From Treponema primitia ZAS-1 (GTDB lineage Bacteria; Spirochaetota; Spirochaetia; Treponematales; Breznakiellaceae), in contig NZ_AEEA01000192.1 in the NCBI RefSeq assembly GCF_000297095.1, positions 1-11,404 of the forward strand: 11,404 nt of DNA, given 5' to 3'. Each line of letters starts with the position of its first letter. Position 1 is the stretch's first letter. Positions 1-7,537 of this stretch are shown piece after piece. The notes under the pieces are model-generated. The model did no database searches. It worked only from the letters and a program-made list of their open reading frames with translations, and was not told where the DNA came from. The position numbers and the translations under genes were made by a program.

Positions 1-21
1 GTTGTGAATTAGCCACCACGC

Positions 22-320
22 CCAAACTTAGTTAGGCAATTTTCGCCCTTAAACAATGCGCCAAACTTAGTTAAGCAGCTTCCGTTCCTAAACAATACGC
101 CAAACGTAGTTAGGTGGCTCCGGCTCCAGGGCAATACGCCGACACTTAGTTAGGTGGTTCCGGCTCCCGGGTGATGCGCCAAACTTAGGTAGGTGGCTCC
201 GGCTCCCGGGCAATGCGCCAAACTTAGGTAGGTGGTTTCGGCTCCTGGGCAATGCGCCAAACTTAGGTAGGTGGTTCCGGCTCCCGGGCGATAGGCCCAA
301 ACTTAGTTAAGCGCCCAAAC
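22..320. repeat. 39-bp tandem repeat array (minisatellite-like)
   Basis: Eight copies of a unit with the core CCAAACTTAG followed by TTAGGTGGYTCCGGCTCC-like sequence. The ACTTAG core begins at 26, 65, 104 (as ACGTAG), 144, 183, 222, 261 and 301, giving spacings of 39, 39, 40, 39, 39, 39 and 40 bp. The copies at 183-300 are the most alike and the outer ones have diverged, as expected for an ageing array. The unit length is a multiple of three, so the minus strand shows a 13-residue repeat, but the 40-bp units break the frame and no ribosome binding site is visible. I treat the array as non-coding. No unique spacers separate the copies, so it is not a CRISPR array. Function unknown. Confidence 0.85.
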
Positions 321-338
321 ACAGGCCGATCGTACAGG

Positions 339-467
339 CGCCGGTGGGGGTGGGGGAGCCACGCTGCGGGATATTCTGGAATTCCCTGCCGGAGGAGACC
401 CCGCAGGGGGCTCCATAGGCAGACTCAACAGGCATCCCGCAGTGGGGATTCCCCACCCCCACCGGCG
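339..467. repeat. GC-rich nested inverted repeat, candidate structured element
   Basis: A perfect 17-bp inverted repeat (339-355 with 451-467) encloses further helices: 364-372 with 434-442 (9 bp), 386-390 with 418-422, 391-394 with 411-414, and 399-402 with 406-409 closing a GCA loop. The two outermost helices are separated by a symmetrical 8 x 8 internal loop (356-363 and 443-450). The right arm can also form a local hairpin, with GTGGGGA at 442-448 pairing TCCCCAC at 450-456. On the plus strand the outer stem is followed directly by five Ts (468-472), which resembles a very large intrinsic terminator. It could also be a structured RNA or a small non-autonomous repeat element. I see no clear target-site duplication. 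It lies just past the 3' end of the minus-strand lipoprotein gene. Confidence 0.7.
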
Positions 468-500
468 TTTTTCCGATATGTTCGGCGCCAGTGGTTATCC

Positions 501-1088
501 CTATTTTTTCCGGGAAGTCGCTATGCTAGCCTGGGTAATCTTGGTATTGATATTTCCCAGAAGAGAGCGGGCGGACTGGCTTTTTGAAGTGCTGCCCGGG
601 TAATCTCCGGTGTTAAGGGCGGTTTGGGCTTGATCCGTCTGGGTTTTCGCGGTGCCAAAGTCCCCATCAATGGAATCAAAGTCCAGTTGGATGTTTTTTA
701 CACCCTTGGCGGCATCAATGTTCTTTTGGGTTTCCCCAAGACTGGCCCGTACGCCGGTTAGCAGGTTAGACGCCTCGTCCCGGGCCCGCTGAGCCCCGGC
801 TTTACCGTCCGATATGGCCCGTTCCGCTGCGTTTATCACTTCCTGGGCGTAGGTTTTGGCCGCATCGTACCGTTTTGCCGCCGCTTCGGACTTCATATTT
901 GCCAGGGCGTCCCGGGCGCGAATTATCGAGGGGCTTCCGTAGGCTACGGCGTCGGGATCGTTTTCCGCCCGGGTAAGGGCCGCTGCGGCATTATCCATCT
1001 CTACCGTGGGGGGCTTGGCGCAGGCGCTCAGAAGCGCCGACAGGGCAAGTACGGTCATCAGAATAAAGGGTATTCTCTTGTTGTTCAA
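501..1088 (-). CDS. Small alpha-helical lipoprotein, DUF4398-like
   Basis: A 195-residue lipoprotein, probably anchored in a membrane facing the periplasm. It starts with a signal peptide (basic residues K4-R5, hydrophobic stretch 6-20) ending in the lipobox LSAC, with Cys23 as the lipidated residue. The mature part is almost entirely predicted helix, rich in Ala with regularly spaced Ala/Arg/Glu (about 30-110). This 'A..AL.R.....A..Y....I..A..AL' style resembles DUF4398 lipoproteins of Gram-negatives and spirochaetes. The rest is a Gln/Thr/Ser-rich helical tail ending in basic residues. The start codon is TTG (1088-1086), chosen because AGGAGG lies 6 nt upstream (1095-1100) and it places the signal peptide at the N-terminus. 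It is divergent from the CHASE2 gene across a gap rich in inverted repeats. No enzymatic motif is visible; a structural or envelope-binding role is a guess. The DUF4398 assignment is from pattern memory, moderate confidence. Confidence 0.85.
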   Translation of the reverse strand: MNNKRIPFILMTVLALSALLSACAKPPTVEMDNAAAALTRAENDPDAVAYGSPSIIRARDALANMKSEAAAKRYDAAKTYAQEVINAAERAISDGKAGAQRARDEASNLLTGVRASLGETQKNIDAAKGVKNIQLDFDSIDGDFGTAKTQTDQAQTALNTGDYPGSTSKSQSARSLLGNINTKITQASIATSRKK

Positions 1089-1110
1089 TTTAATCCTCCT
1101 GAAATATCGT

Positions 1111-1167
1111 ATACCCCTTTTAAGGTATGCTTTAGATATGCTTATTCTAAATCATACCGGGAGGTAT
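1111..1167. promoter_or_regulatory. Alternating ATACC/GGTAT half-sites with a 35-bp dyad
   Basis: Four half-sites alternate: ATACC 1111-1115, GGTAT 1124-1128, ATACC 1154-1158, GGTAT 1163-1167. The middle pair belongs to a large dyad: 13-bp arms at 1124-1136 and 1146-1158 match at 12 of 13 positions around a 9-nt loop. The outer pairs give two small hairpins, 1111-1128 and 1154-1167, that compete with the central one. The block sits between divergent genes, 10 bp from the AGGAGG site of the minus-strand gene. It could be a multi-site operator or, if transcribed in the minus-strand leader, a switchable RNA. A weak minus-strand -10 (TAGAAT, complement of 1144-1149) overlaps the dyad, but the minus-strand start site is unresolved. 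Confidence 0.5.
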
Positions 1168-1177
1168 ATGCAAGTAA

Positions 1178-1206
1178 TAGAAAATCCTTAATATTATCGG
1201 TATAAT
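1178..1206 (+). promoter_or_regulatory. Sigma-70-type promoter for the CHASE2 gene
   Basis: A perfect TATAAT (1201-1206) lies 17 bp downstream of TAGAAA (1178-1183), which matches TTGACA at four of six positions. Transcription would start near 1213, giving a very short leader of about 13 nt before the ATG at 1226. The AAGGTG at 1217-1222 would serve as ribosome binding site. The -10 quality is good, the -35 moderate. Confidence 0.55.
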
Positions 1207-1225
1207 TTCGAAAATAAAGGTGAGT

Positions 1226-3463
1226 ATGGCGGTATATATTTCTAAAAAAAAGGCCCTGATCCGGTTTGCCCTTTCATTTTTCTCGGCCGCCGCGGTGCTG
1301 GCCCTGTCTTTTCATGTCCTCAAGGGGCCGCGTCTGGGTCCCCATTATGATTATCTTCTGCAATATGTTGAACCTGTCCCGGTATCCGGGGAGCTGCTCC
1401 TTGTTGAGACCCGGCTGCCCCAGCCTGTACTTCCCGAGTCCGCCAATGGCGATGCCGCCCTTCCGGAAGATTTTATCGAACCGGCATCGCTTGTTTCGGT
1501 ATTGATGACCATGACGGAGATGAATACCGGGTCCCTGGTCATCCAGACGCCGGTTTCGGCCGGCCCCTTTCCCGGGGGTACGGACCTTCGGTTTGCGGCT
1601 CCGGATGAACTCCGCTCCCGGTTTGACGGGGAATTTAACCTGGTGGAACGGAATATCCGGAACCTGTTTGAAGCCATACGCCTGGGGTTTATACTGCCCG
1701 CGGAGGCGGATCGCTATGTGGGGGAGCTGATAAGCATCACCGGGCGGGGGAAGGAACGGCTGCTCCGGGCGCTGTTCCCTTCCGATAGGTCCGACAGGAG
1801 CCCCCTGGAACGGGCTTCCGCCGTTTTCGGCAGGGTGTGGGTTCCCGGCGCTGCAGGGGAAGGGTACTATAATACCCAGGCGGACGGGGACGGCAAGATA
1901 CGGCGTGTTGTCCCGTCCATAGGGCAGGGGGAAGCGGTTCGGGAGCATCTGGTATATGCCGCCCTTAAAGACCGGCTTCCGGCGGAGTTTTCCTTCCCAA
2001 GCGATGACCAGGGGGCGCTGCTCTTTGTTCCCCTTACGGAGGGGGATTTCCGGCGTATCCCCCTGGCGGCCTTTCTGGAGTACGAGGAGGCGGACCGGGA
2101 ACTCTTCCGGCTTTTATCAAACGCCGAAAGCCAGGGCATCTATGCGGGGCTTGATCCGGAGTCCTACCCCGGCAATCTCTATGGATACGCCCGGAACCTC
2201 TGGGAGGAGCTTTTGCGGGAGCCGGACCAGGATAGAAAAACCCGCTGGCTTGACGCACGGGCAGGGTACTTCCAGTCCCTGGATGATTTTTTTAACGGCC
2301 CTTCGGAGACGAGCCTGGTGGATGGCTACGAAAGGATGATCGCCTCCGAATCCCTGGGGGTGGAGGGTATACGGCGGATCACCGCTTTGCGGAATGAGCT
2401 GATCCTGAGCTTCCGGAATTTGCGGGAAAGCTATGCTGAACTTTTGGAAAAACGGGCTTTCCTGGAACTTGAATTGTCCAATTCATTCTGCATCCTCGGC
2501 CCTCCGGATTCGGCCCTTGAAAATTCCGCCATTCTGGCCAATACCCTCCTTACACAACGGACGATTATCCCCGGACAAGACCAGGATACCCTGCGCTGGT
2601 CCCTTATCGGTATCCTGGTCATCCTGGCGGGTATAAGCCTCCTGGGTCCCTGGATTTCCCTGGGCGCCGGTCTTCTCCTGGCCGCGGTTCTGGGCGTGAT
2701 TTTTTCCTATAGTTTTGTCCTCCGGGCCTACTGGATGGACCCCCTCATCCCCCTAAGCGCCGCTGCTGCCGGGGTTCTGGTGTCCTTTTCCTTTGCCCTC
2801 CTGGTAAAATACCGTTCCACGAACCGTCTTCGCCGGGCCTATGGCTCCCGTATGGCCGGCCCCTATCTGCGCCGCCTCATCCGTGCGGGACGGCCCCTTC
2901 CATCGGAAACCTGCAGCGCCAAGGCAGCCATTGTGGCGATCCGGGACGGCAGCCTGAATGGTATAGAAAATCGGAGCAGCCCCCAGGAATCCGCCAAGGC
3001 GGCGGCGGCATTTTGGGAAGAGGCTTTCCGCCTTTTCAGCAAGGCCGGGGCGGTTATGACCGGCCTTGAGGGAGACCTGGTAGTTTTCGCCTTCGGTTCT
3101 CCCCTGGAACGGCAGGCCATGAAGAAGATGAAGACCATACTCCCCGATGACGGTGAAAGTATCCGCGCCGCAGAATTGGTCTTGGATATTCTGAAAAACG
3201 CCCCCCAAGCCGCCTCCTGGCGCTTTGCCATCGACGCGGGGGAATGCAGCTTCTCCTGGTCCCCCGCTGCGGGCTATACCGCCTCGGGCCATGCGGTGGT
3301 CTCCGCCCGGATCTTCTCCAAGCTCTGCTCCCGGTATAAAACCCGCATCCTGGTGAGCAGTCGGATCGCCCAAAAGCTGGGGGGCGCCTGGCGCCTTATG
3401 GGCGCCATGGTGGATCAGGGCGGCGGTGAACGGGAAGAGTTTTTTGGGCTGGGGGATTCGTAG
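1226..3463 (+). CDS. CHASE2-domain membrane sensor with degenerate cyclase domain
   Basis: A 745-residue inner-membrane protein. An N-terminal membrane segment (about 11-32) leads to a large periplasmic CHASE2-like sensory domain; its 'D.DGKIRR..P' signature follows a VFGRVWVP strand near 200-235. Three membrane helices (about 457-530, ending in the basic KYRSTNR) connect to a cytoplasmic domain from about 563 that has the fold pattern of class III adenylate/guanylate cyclases. That domain looks catalytically dead. The first metal Asp of the F.DI..FT motif is absent (A571-I572-R573). Only the second metal Asp survives (G616-D617), without the Lys normally before it. The YT..GD.VN.A.R region reads YTASGHAVVSARI, so the specificity Asp is His689, the Asn is Val692 and the Arg is Ile696. 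CHASE2 is a known extracellular sensor domain often joined to cyclases. I chose ATG 1226, preceded by AAGGTG, over the in-frame GTG at 1220, which falls inside that site. No ligand can be proposed. Confidence 0.85.
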   Translation: MAVYISKKKALIRFALSFFSAAAVLALSFHVLKGPRLGPHYDYLLQYVEPVPVSGELLLVETRLPQPVLPESANGDAALPEDFIEPASLVSVLMTMTEMNTGSLVIQTPVSAGPFPGGTDLRFAAPDELRSRFDGEFNLVERNIRNLFEAIRLGFILPAEADRYVGELISITGRGKERLLRALFPSDRSDRSPLERASAVFGRVWVPGAAGEGYYNTQADGDGKIRRVVPSIGQGEAVREHLVYAALKDRLPAEFSFPSDDQGALLFVPLTEGDFRRIPLAAFLEYEEADRELFRLLSNAESQGIYAGLDPESYPGNLYGYARNLWEELLREPDQDRKTRWLDARAGYFQSLDDFFNGPSETSLVDGYERMIASESLGVEGIRRITALRNELILSFRNLRESYAELLEKRAFLELELSNSFCILGPPDSALENSAILANTLLTQRTIIPGQDQDTLRWSLIGILVILAGISLLGPWISLGAGLLLAAVLGVIFSYSFVLRAYWMDPLIPLSAAAAGVLVSFSFALLVKYRSTNRLRRAYGSRMAGPYLRRLIRAGRPLPSETCSAKAAIVAIRDGSLNGIENRSSPQESAKAAAAFWEEAFRLFSKAGAVMTGLEGDLVVFAFGSPLERQAMKKMKTILPDDGESIRAAELVLDILKNAPQAASWRFAIDAGECSFSWSPAAGYTASGHAVVSARIFSKLCSRYKTRILVSSRIAQKLGGAWRLMGAMVDQGGGEREEFFGLGDS

Positions 3464-3481
3464 TATTTATTTATTGAAAAA

Positions 3482-3535
3482 GTAGTTTTTTTCGAAGTAA
3501 TGGTATACCTTATAATAGAGAGGGTTGGCGGAAAA
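3482..3535 (+). promoter_or_regulatory. Promoter-leader element, copy 1 (beta-helix lipoprotein)
   Basis: Contains a T7 tract (3486-3492), the palindrome GGTATACC (3502-3509), a perfect TATAAT (3511-3516) and the leader sequence GAGGGTTGGCGGAA (3520-3533). No clear -35 hexamer lies at 17 bp; the T-rich stretch may stand in for it. The whole block aligns without gaps to 7656-7709 (45 of 54 identical). Conservation extends past the expected start site (near 3523), so the transcript's 5' end is conserved as well as the promoter. It lies in the 99-bp gap after the CHASE2 gene, which shows no obvious terminator. Confidence 0.65.
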
Positions 3536-3562
3536 CGTCCCTTAAATGTGGGGTAATCAAAG

Positions 3563-6500
3563 ATGAAAAAGCGGTATGATGATAAAAACTCGAATGGCGC
3601 AGGAAAAATCCTCCCTTTTCTTTTTTTGCTTACCTTGATGATGGTAACCGCTTGCCCTAACCCCTTTCAAGAGAAATCCCATAATCCGGGAGCCGATCTT
3701 TCCCCGGGAATGGGGCGGGTGGTGGTACAGCTTGGGGATAGACTGCCGGGGCGGACCATTCTGCCCCTCACGCCGGTGTTTACCAAGTATACCCTCACCT
3801 TTAGCGCCGCAGGAAAAACGGCCGTTACGGCGGAACTTACCGCTGCGTCTGATATAAGCGGTTTAACCGGGATCGGATACGGGGTGGATCTGGACCCCGG
3901 GGTCTGGACTTTAACGATTGACGCCTATGTCGGGGACAAGCCGAACTATACCCTTGCAGGGAAGATCGCAGCGCCTGTTTCTGTTACGGTTACGGCGGGG
4001 GTCATTACGGATTATTCGGCGTCCCTTGTTCCGCTTGAAATTGACGGCATAACAACGGGGACCTTTAGCTGGCGTATTGTACTCCCCACCCTGGGCGATT
4101 ATGAAAAGGCAACACTGATACTCACAAAGACAACGGGAGATATTCCCCCGGTCGAGGTGGCGCTGAAACAGCTCGGAACGCCGGTATCGGCGGGTGACGT
4201 GGTAACCGATACACAAGAGCTTCCTTCAGGATACTATACGGTGTCTGTCCTGCTGGAAAAGGACGGCAAGGACGCGGGCCGGTCTGAGGTGGCCCATATC
4301 TATCCCGGCCTGACCACCGCAGCGGAATTTAACTTTACCGATGCGGTTTTTGTGAGCAGGAAGATCCTTTCGGGGACGGTTGGAACAATTACCCCTGGTC
4401 CCGGCATGACCTTGACCGGGACAACCATACGCGCCTACGCCGATGAAGCATATACGGAACAGGTTCCTACCTTCCCGAGTACGGTTACGGTAAGCGGCGG
4501 TTCCTGGACTATGAGGGTTCTGGTTGAAGTGGGGGTTGTCTATTTCAAGCTGGAGTGCAGCCTGAGCGTCGGTGGTTTGACCGGGGTTTATGGAATAGCA
4601 GCGGGAAACGAATTAAGCATCCCGGAAACCGGAATAAACGGAATAGCGATTCCCCCGGTAACAATCAGCGGCATAGAAGCGCACCGGGCGGCGGATGGCG
4701 GTATTTTTTATGGGACCCTTCAGAAAGCGATAGACAATTCCACCGGGACATCCGCATCCGACTTGGATACCATTACCTTGCTTACAGATTTATCGTTGAC
4801 TGCGTCTGGTGAATTGATAACTATTCCCACCGGGAAACATGTAAAACTCATTTCCGGCGGCAGCGGCGGGACTCGGACCATAAGCCGGGGCGCCAGCGGC
4901 TTGGGAAGCCTTATCACCGTGGAATCAAACGCGACGCTGGAACTACTGGGTAGCAGCACTACGCCGTTTGTACTGGACGGGGGAGGAAGCGCCCCCTTCA
5001 ACAGAACCGCCACCGACGCACTCGTAAAGGTTAACGGCGGGAAATTTACCCTTGGCAATAATGTGACGCTGCAAAATAACATAAACACCAGCGGCAGCGG
5101 CGGCGGGGTGTACCTAGCAGACCAACTTGGTTCAACTTTCAAAAAGACCGGCGGAACCATTTACGGTGATACCGTCGCCGTCGCTGTCGGTTTCGCAAAC
5201 AGCACTACTCCCATCAACAGCGGCAACGCAATATATGTGGGGGGGTCATCTAATTTCCTGAACCTTGATTGCGAGCCCGGAACCAAGCTGTACGCCGAAT
5301 ACGATGGCACGACGTGGATTTACACCGAACCGGCCGGTGCGGGCAGCCTGGGCGACACCGGCGCCGCCTGGGTAGAGATAACGACCTGGGCTCAACTTGA
5401 TGCCGCCATCACTGCCGTCGCTGACAATACCGCAGTTACCGAAGCTACCATCATCCTCAGGAATGATTTTACCCTCGCCTCCGCCGACCCAGTTATTGTG
5501 CTTAACGTTGACAAGACAATAACACTCATGGCGGATTCCTCGAACCGGACCATCAAGCGGGCAGACAGTTTACCCTATACCAACCCCATCTTCACGGTAG
5601 AGGACGGGACCCTGATCCTGGGCGGCGGCGATGATACCGGCACGCTGACCCTTTCCGGGAACGGGCCTACTATATCCGATGCCCAAAGCCCCCTCATAAA
5701 AGTAGATGGAGGAACCTTCGAGATGACCAGCGATAAGGTACTATTAAGAGATAATAGTACTGCAACTCTTACAGGCGGCGGGGTGTACGTAGCCGACGGA
5801 ACCTTCACTATGGAAGACGGAACCATCAGCGGCAACAGCACCACCCAAAAGGGGGGGGGAGTGTATGTCGCGGATGGCGGAGTCTTCAATATGAGCGGCG
5901 GGACCATCAGCGGCAACACCGCCAACCTCGGCCAGGGGGTATATGTTTTTAACGGCGGAACCTTCAACATGGACGGCGGGGACATCACTTACAACATCGC
6001 CCTCAACAACATGGACGAGGGGGGAGGAGTGTATGTCGCGGGCGGCACATCCAGCGGAACCTTCACCATGAGCGGCGGGAACATCACTTACAACAGCGTC
6101 CCCGACAACAGCAACGGCGGGGGAGTATATGTCGCGTCCGGTGGAACCAGTGGAACAGTTGGAACCTTCACCATGAGCGGTGGGAACATCACTAACAATA
6201 GCGTCACCGGCACCGGCAGCGGCAGCGGCGGGGGAGTATATGTCGCGGCCGGCGCATTCGCTGGAACCGGCGGAAACTTCACTATGAGCGGCGGGACCAT
6301 CAGTGACAACAGCACCATCGGCACCGGCGATGGCGGGGGGGTGTTTGTCAATACCGAAGGAACCTTTACTATGGAGGATGGGACCATCTTCCACAACAGC
6401 ACCGCCGGTAATGGCGGAGGGGTGGCTGTTGTTGCCAGCGCCACGCCCAACACCGGGTTTACGATGACGGGTGGAATCATAGGAGGCAGCACGGACGATA

Positions 6501-7537
6501 AAAAAAATACCGCAGCCTCAGGTGGCGGGGTGTATTTGGGTGGTTCCGGCGGCACGTTTACCATGTCGGGTACTGCCAAAATTGCCGGGAATACCGCAAC
6601 TGGCGGTGGCGGCGGGGTGTATGTCGCGGACGGTGGAACCAGTGAAACCGGCGGAAACTTCATCATGAGCGGCGGAACCATCAGTAACAACAGCACCACC
6701 AGCAATGGCGGGGGGGTGTATGTAGCCGGCACTTACTACAGCGGCACTTACCACTACGGCACGTTTACCATGTCGGGTACTGCCGAAATTGCCGGGAATA
6801 CCGCAACCAGTCCTAATAGTGTCGGCGGCGGGGTGTATGTTGTTTCCGGAGACACGCCGCTGTCCACCACCCCCGTGTTTACGATGACAGGTGGAATCAT
6901 AGGAGGCAGCACGGACGATAAAAAAAATACCGCAGCTGCAGGTGGCGGGGGGTACTTCACCACCGCTAATATCACCACCGGCGGCACGTTTACCATGTCG
7001 GGTAATGCTAAAATTATTGGGAATGAGGCAACCGCCGGCAGAGGCGGCGGGGTAGTGGTTGATGGTACTGTTTCTGCTCCGTTTATCATGGACGGTTCAG
7101 CCGAGATTACCGGGAATAAAGCCACGGACGAAGGCGGCGGAGTATATGTACAGAACGCATTTAGTATGAAGGGTTCCGCGAAAATTGAGGGTAATAGTGT
7201 TGTCTCTGGTAGTGATTCACAAAAAGGCTTTGGAGTGTATTTGTCTAGTAGTACTTCCTTTTGTACCTTCGCGATGGAAGGCAATGCGATAGTGGCTACC
7301 GACAATAAAGTATACTTTGATAATACCGCTTCCCCTCCCAAGTACCTCACCCTCAGCGGAGCTTTGACTTCACCTTCCGGAACAATCGTGGCAAATCTCG
7401 ATCCCCAAGCTCCCTCAGCGACTAACCAAGTCCTGGCAGAACCACTAAGTAGTGGTTTCATAGCTGCCTACTACGATCGTTTCTTGTTAAACGGTGTAGC
7501 CGGAAAAATAGGTACATCCGGACAAATCGTCCTATAA
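3563..7537 (+). CDS. Large surface-type lipoprotein with parallel beta-helix repeats
   Basis: A 1324-residue lipoprotein. An unusually long signal peptide (a polar stretch of about 15 residues, hydrophobic 16-29) ends in MVTAC, lipidated Cys31. Residues 50-157 form a beta-rich domain also present in the lipoprotein at 10304. Two further beta-sandwich-like regions follow (about 158-262 and 263-372). Two related modules (about 373-525 and 601-760) open with 'AI......ITLL.D..L' and run into beta-helix. The rest is a right-handed parallel beta-helix of 17 GGGVYV-type units, typically 'GGGVYVADGGTFTMSGGTI' then 'GN(S/T)A'; the first is isolated near 514 and sixteen run from about 737 to 1225. Such repeats occur in polymorphic-membrane-protein-like and adhesin-like surface proteins. 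The C-terminus (ends SGQIVL) has no autotransporter barrel, so anchoring should be by lipid only. It has its own promoter element, shared with the downstream operon. Long G runs inside the repeats could allow slippage. Adhesion or carbohydrate contact is possible but not shown. Confidence 0.9.
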   Translation: MKKRYDDKNSNGAGKILPFLFLLTLMMVTACPNPFQEKSHNPGADLSPGMGRVVVQLGDRLPGRTILPLTPVFTKYTLTFSAAGKTAVTAELTAASDISGLTGIGYGVDLDPGVWTLTIDAYVGDKPNYTLAGKIAAPVSVTVTAGVITDYSASLVPLEIDGITTGTFSWRIVLPTLGDYEKATLILTKTTGDIPPVEVALKQLGTPVSAGDVVTDTQELPSGYYTVSVLLEKDGKDAGRSEVAHIYPGLTTAAEFNFTDAVFVSRKILSGTVGTITPGPGMTLTGTTIRAYADEAYTEQVPTFPSTVTVSGGSWTMRVLVEVGVVYFKLECSLSVGGLTGVYGIAAGNELSIPETGINGIAIPPVTISGIEAHRAADGGIFYGTLQKAIDNSTGTSASDLDTITLLTDLSLTASGELITIPTGKHVKLISGGSGGTRTISRGASGLGSLITVESNATLELLGSSTTPFVLDGGGSAPFNRTATDALVKVNGGKFTLGNNVTLQNNINTSGSGGGVYLADQLGSTFKKTGGTIYGDTVAVAVGFANSTTPINSGNAIYVGGSSNFLNLDCEPGTKLYAEYDGTTWIYTEPAGAGSLGDTGAAWVEITTWAQLDAAITAVADNTAVTEATIILRNDFTLASADPVIVLNVDKTITLMADSSNRTIKRADSLPYTNPIFTVEDGTLILGGGDDTGTLTLSGNGPTISDAQSPLIKVDGGTFEMTSDKVLLRDNSTATLTGGGVYVADGTFTMEDGTISGNSTTQKGGGVYVADGGVFNMSGGTISGNTANLGQGVYVFNGGTFNMDGGDITYNIALNNMDEGGGVYVAGGTSSGTFTMSGGNITYNSVPDNSNGGGVYVASGGTSGTVGTFTMSGGNITNNSVTGTGSGSGGGVYVAAGAFAGTGGNFTMSGGTISDNSTIGTGDGGGVFVNTEGTFTMEDGTIFHNSTAGNGGGVAVVASATPNTGFTMTGGIIGGSTDDKKNTAASGGGVYLGGSGGTFTMSGTAKIAGNTATGGGGGVYVADGGTSETGGNFIMSGGTISNNSTTSNGGGVYVAGTYYSGTYHYGTFTMSGTAEIAGNTATSPNSVGGGVYVVSGDTPLSTTPVFTMTGGIIGGSTDDKKNTAAAGGGGYFTTANITTGGTFTMSGNAKIIGNEATAGRGGGVVVDGTVSAPFIMDGSAEITGNKATDEGGGVYVQNAFSMKGSAKIEGNSVVSGSDSQKGFGVYLSSSTSFCTFAMEGNAIVATDNKVYFDNTASPPKYLTLSGALTSPSGTIVANLDPQAPSATNQVLAEPLSSGFIAAYYDRFLLNGVAGKIGTSGQIVL
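5772..7240 (+). repeat. Coding repeats of the beta-helix, with a 420-bp offset duplication
   Basis: Sixteen in-frame units of roughly 24-40 codons carry GGCGGNGTGTATGTC-like cores. Superimposed are longer near-identical blocks. Positions 6467-6530 recur at 6887-6950 (offset exactly 420 nt, only a few substitutions, encoding MTGGIIGGSTDDKKNTAA). A block encoding GTFTMSGTA(K/E)IAGNTAT starts at 6551 and 6758 and in diverged form at 6983. The pattern indicates recent segmental duplication inside the gene and gives substrates for length change by recombination. All offsets keep the reading frame. Confidence 0.85.
5851..5859 (+). repeat. Nine-G homopolymer inside the beta-helix gene
   Basis: A run of nine Gs spans codons for Gly-Gly-Gly around residue 764 (K-G-G-G-V-Y). 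Shorter G7 runs lie at 5239-5245, 6335-6341 and 6710-6716, and A8 runs at 6500-6507 and 6920-6927. Poly-G tracts of eight or more are known phase-variation sites in Treponema pallidum. Here a one-base slip would shift the frame and truncate the C-terminal 560 residues. In this sequence the gene is in frame. Confidence 0.8.

Noticed and set aside
88..300. Minus-strand open frame of 70 codons with a 13-residue repeat
   Set aside because: It is the translation of the 39-bp repeat. There is no ribosome binding site, a 40-bp unit breaks the periodic frame, and it has no recognisable domain.
31..311. Integron attC-type half-sites (GTTAGGC, GTTAAGC, with GCCCAAAC nearby)
   Set aside because: Some copies fit GTTRRRY, but the partner half-site has an extra base and lies only a few bases away. 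There is no attC-like hairpin layout, cassette or integrase in view.
22..320. CRISPR array
   Set aside because: Copies are directly adjacent and similar along their full length; there are no unique spacers and no cas genes.
1006..1191. Plus-strand open frame of 61 codons
   Set aside because: It runs antisense to the signal-peptide region of the minus-strand lipoprotein gene and through the intergenic hairpins, with no supporting ribosome binding site or domain.
3464..3481. Terminator after the CHASE2 gene
   Set aside because: The AT-rich TATTTATTTATTG stretch has no GC-rich stem before it.
5575..7461. Several long minus-strand open frames rich in Pro/Val/Thr
   Set aside because: They are antisense shadows of the Gly-rich, GC-biased beta-helix repeats and are low in complexity, with no domains or start signals.
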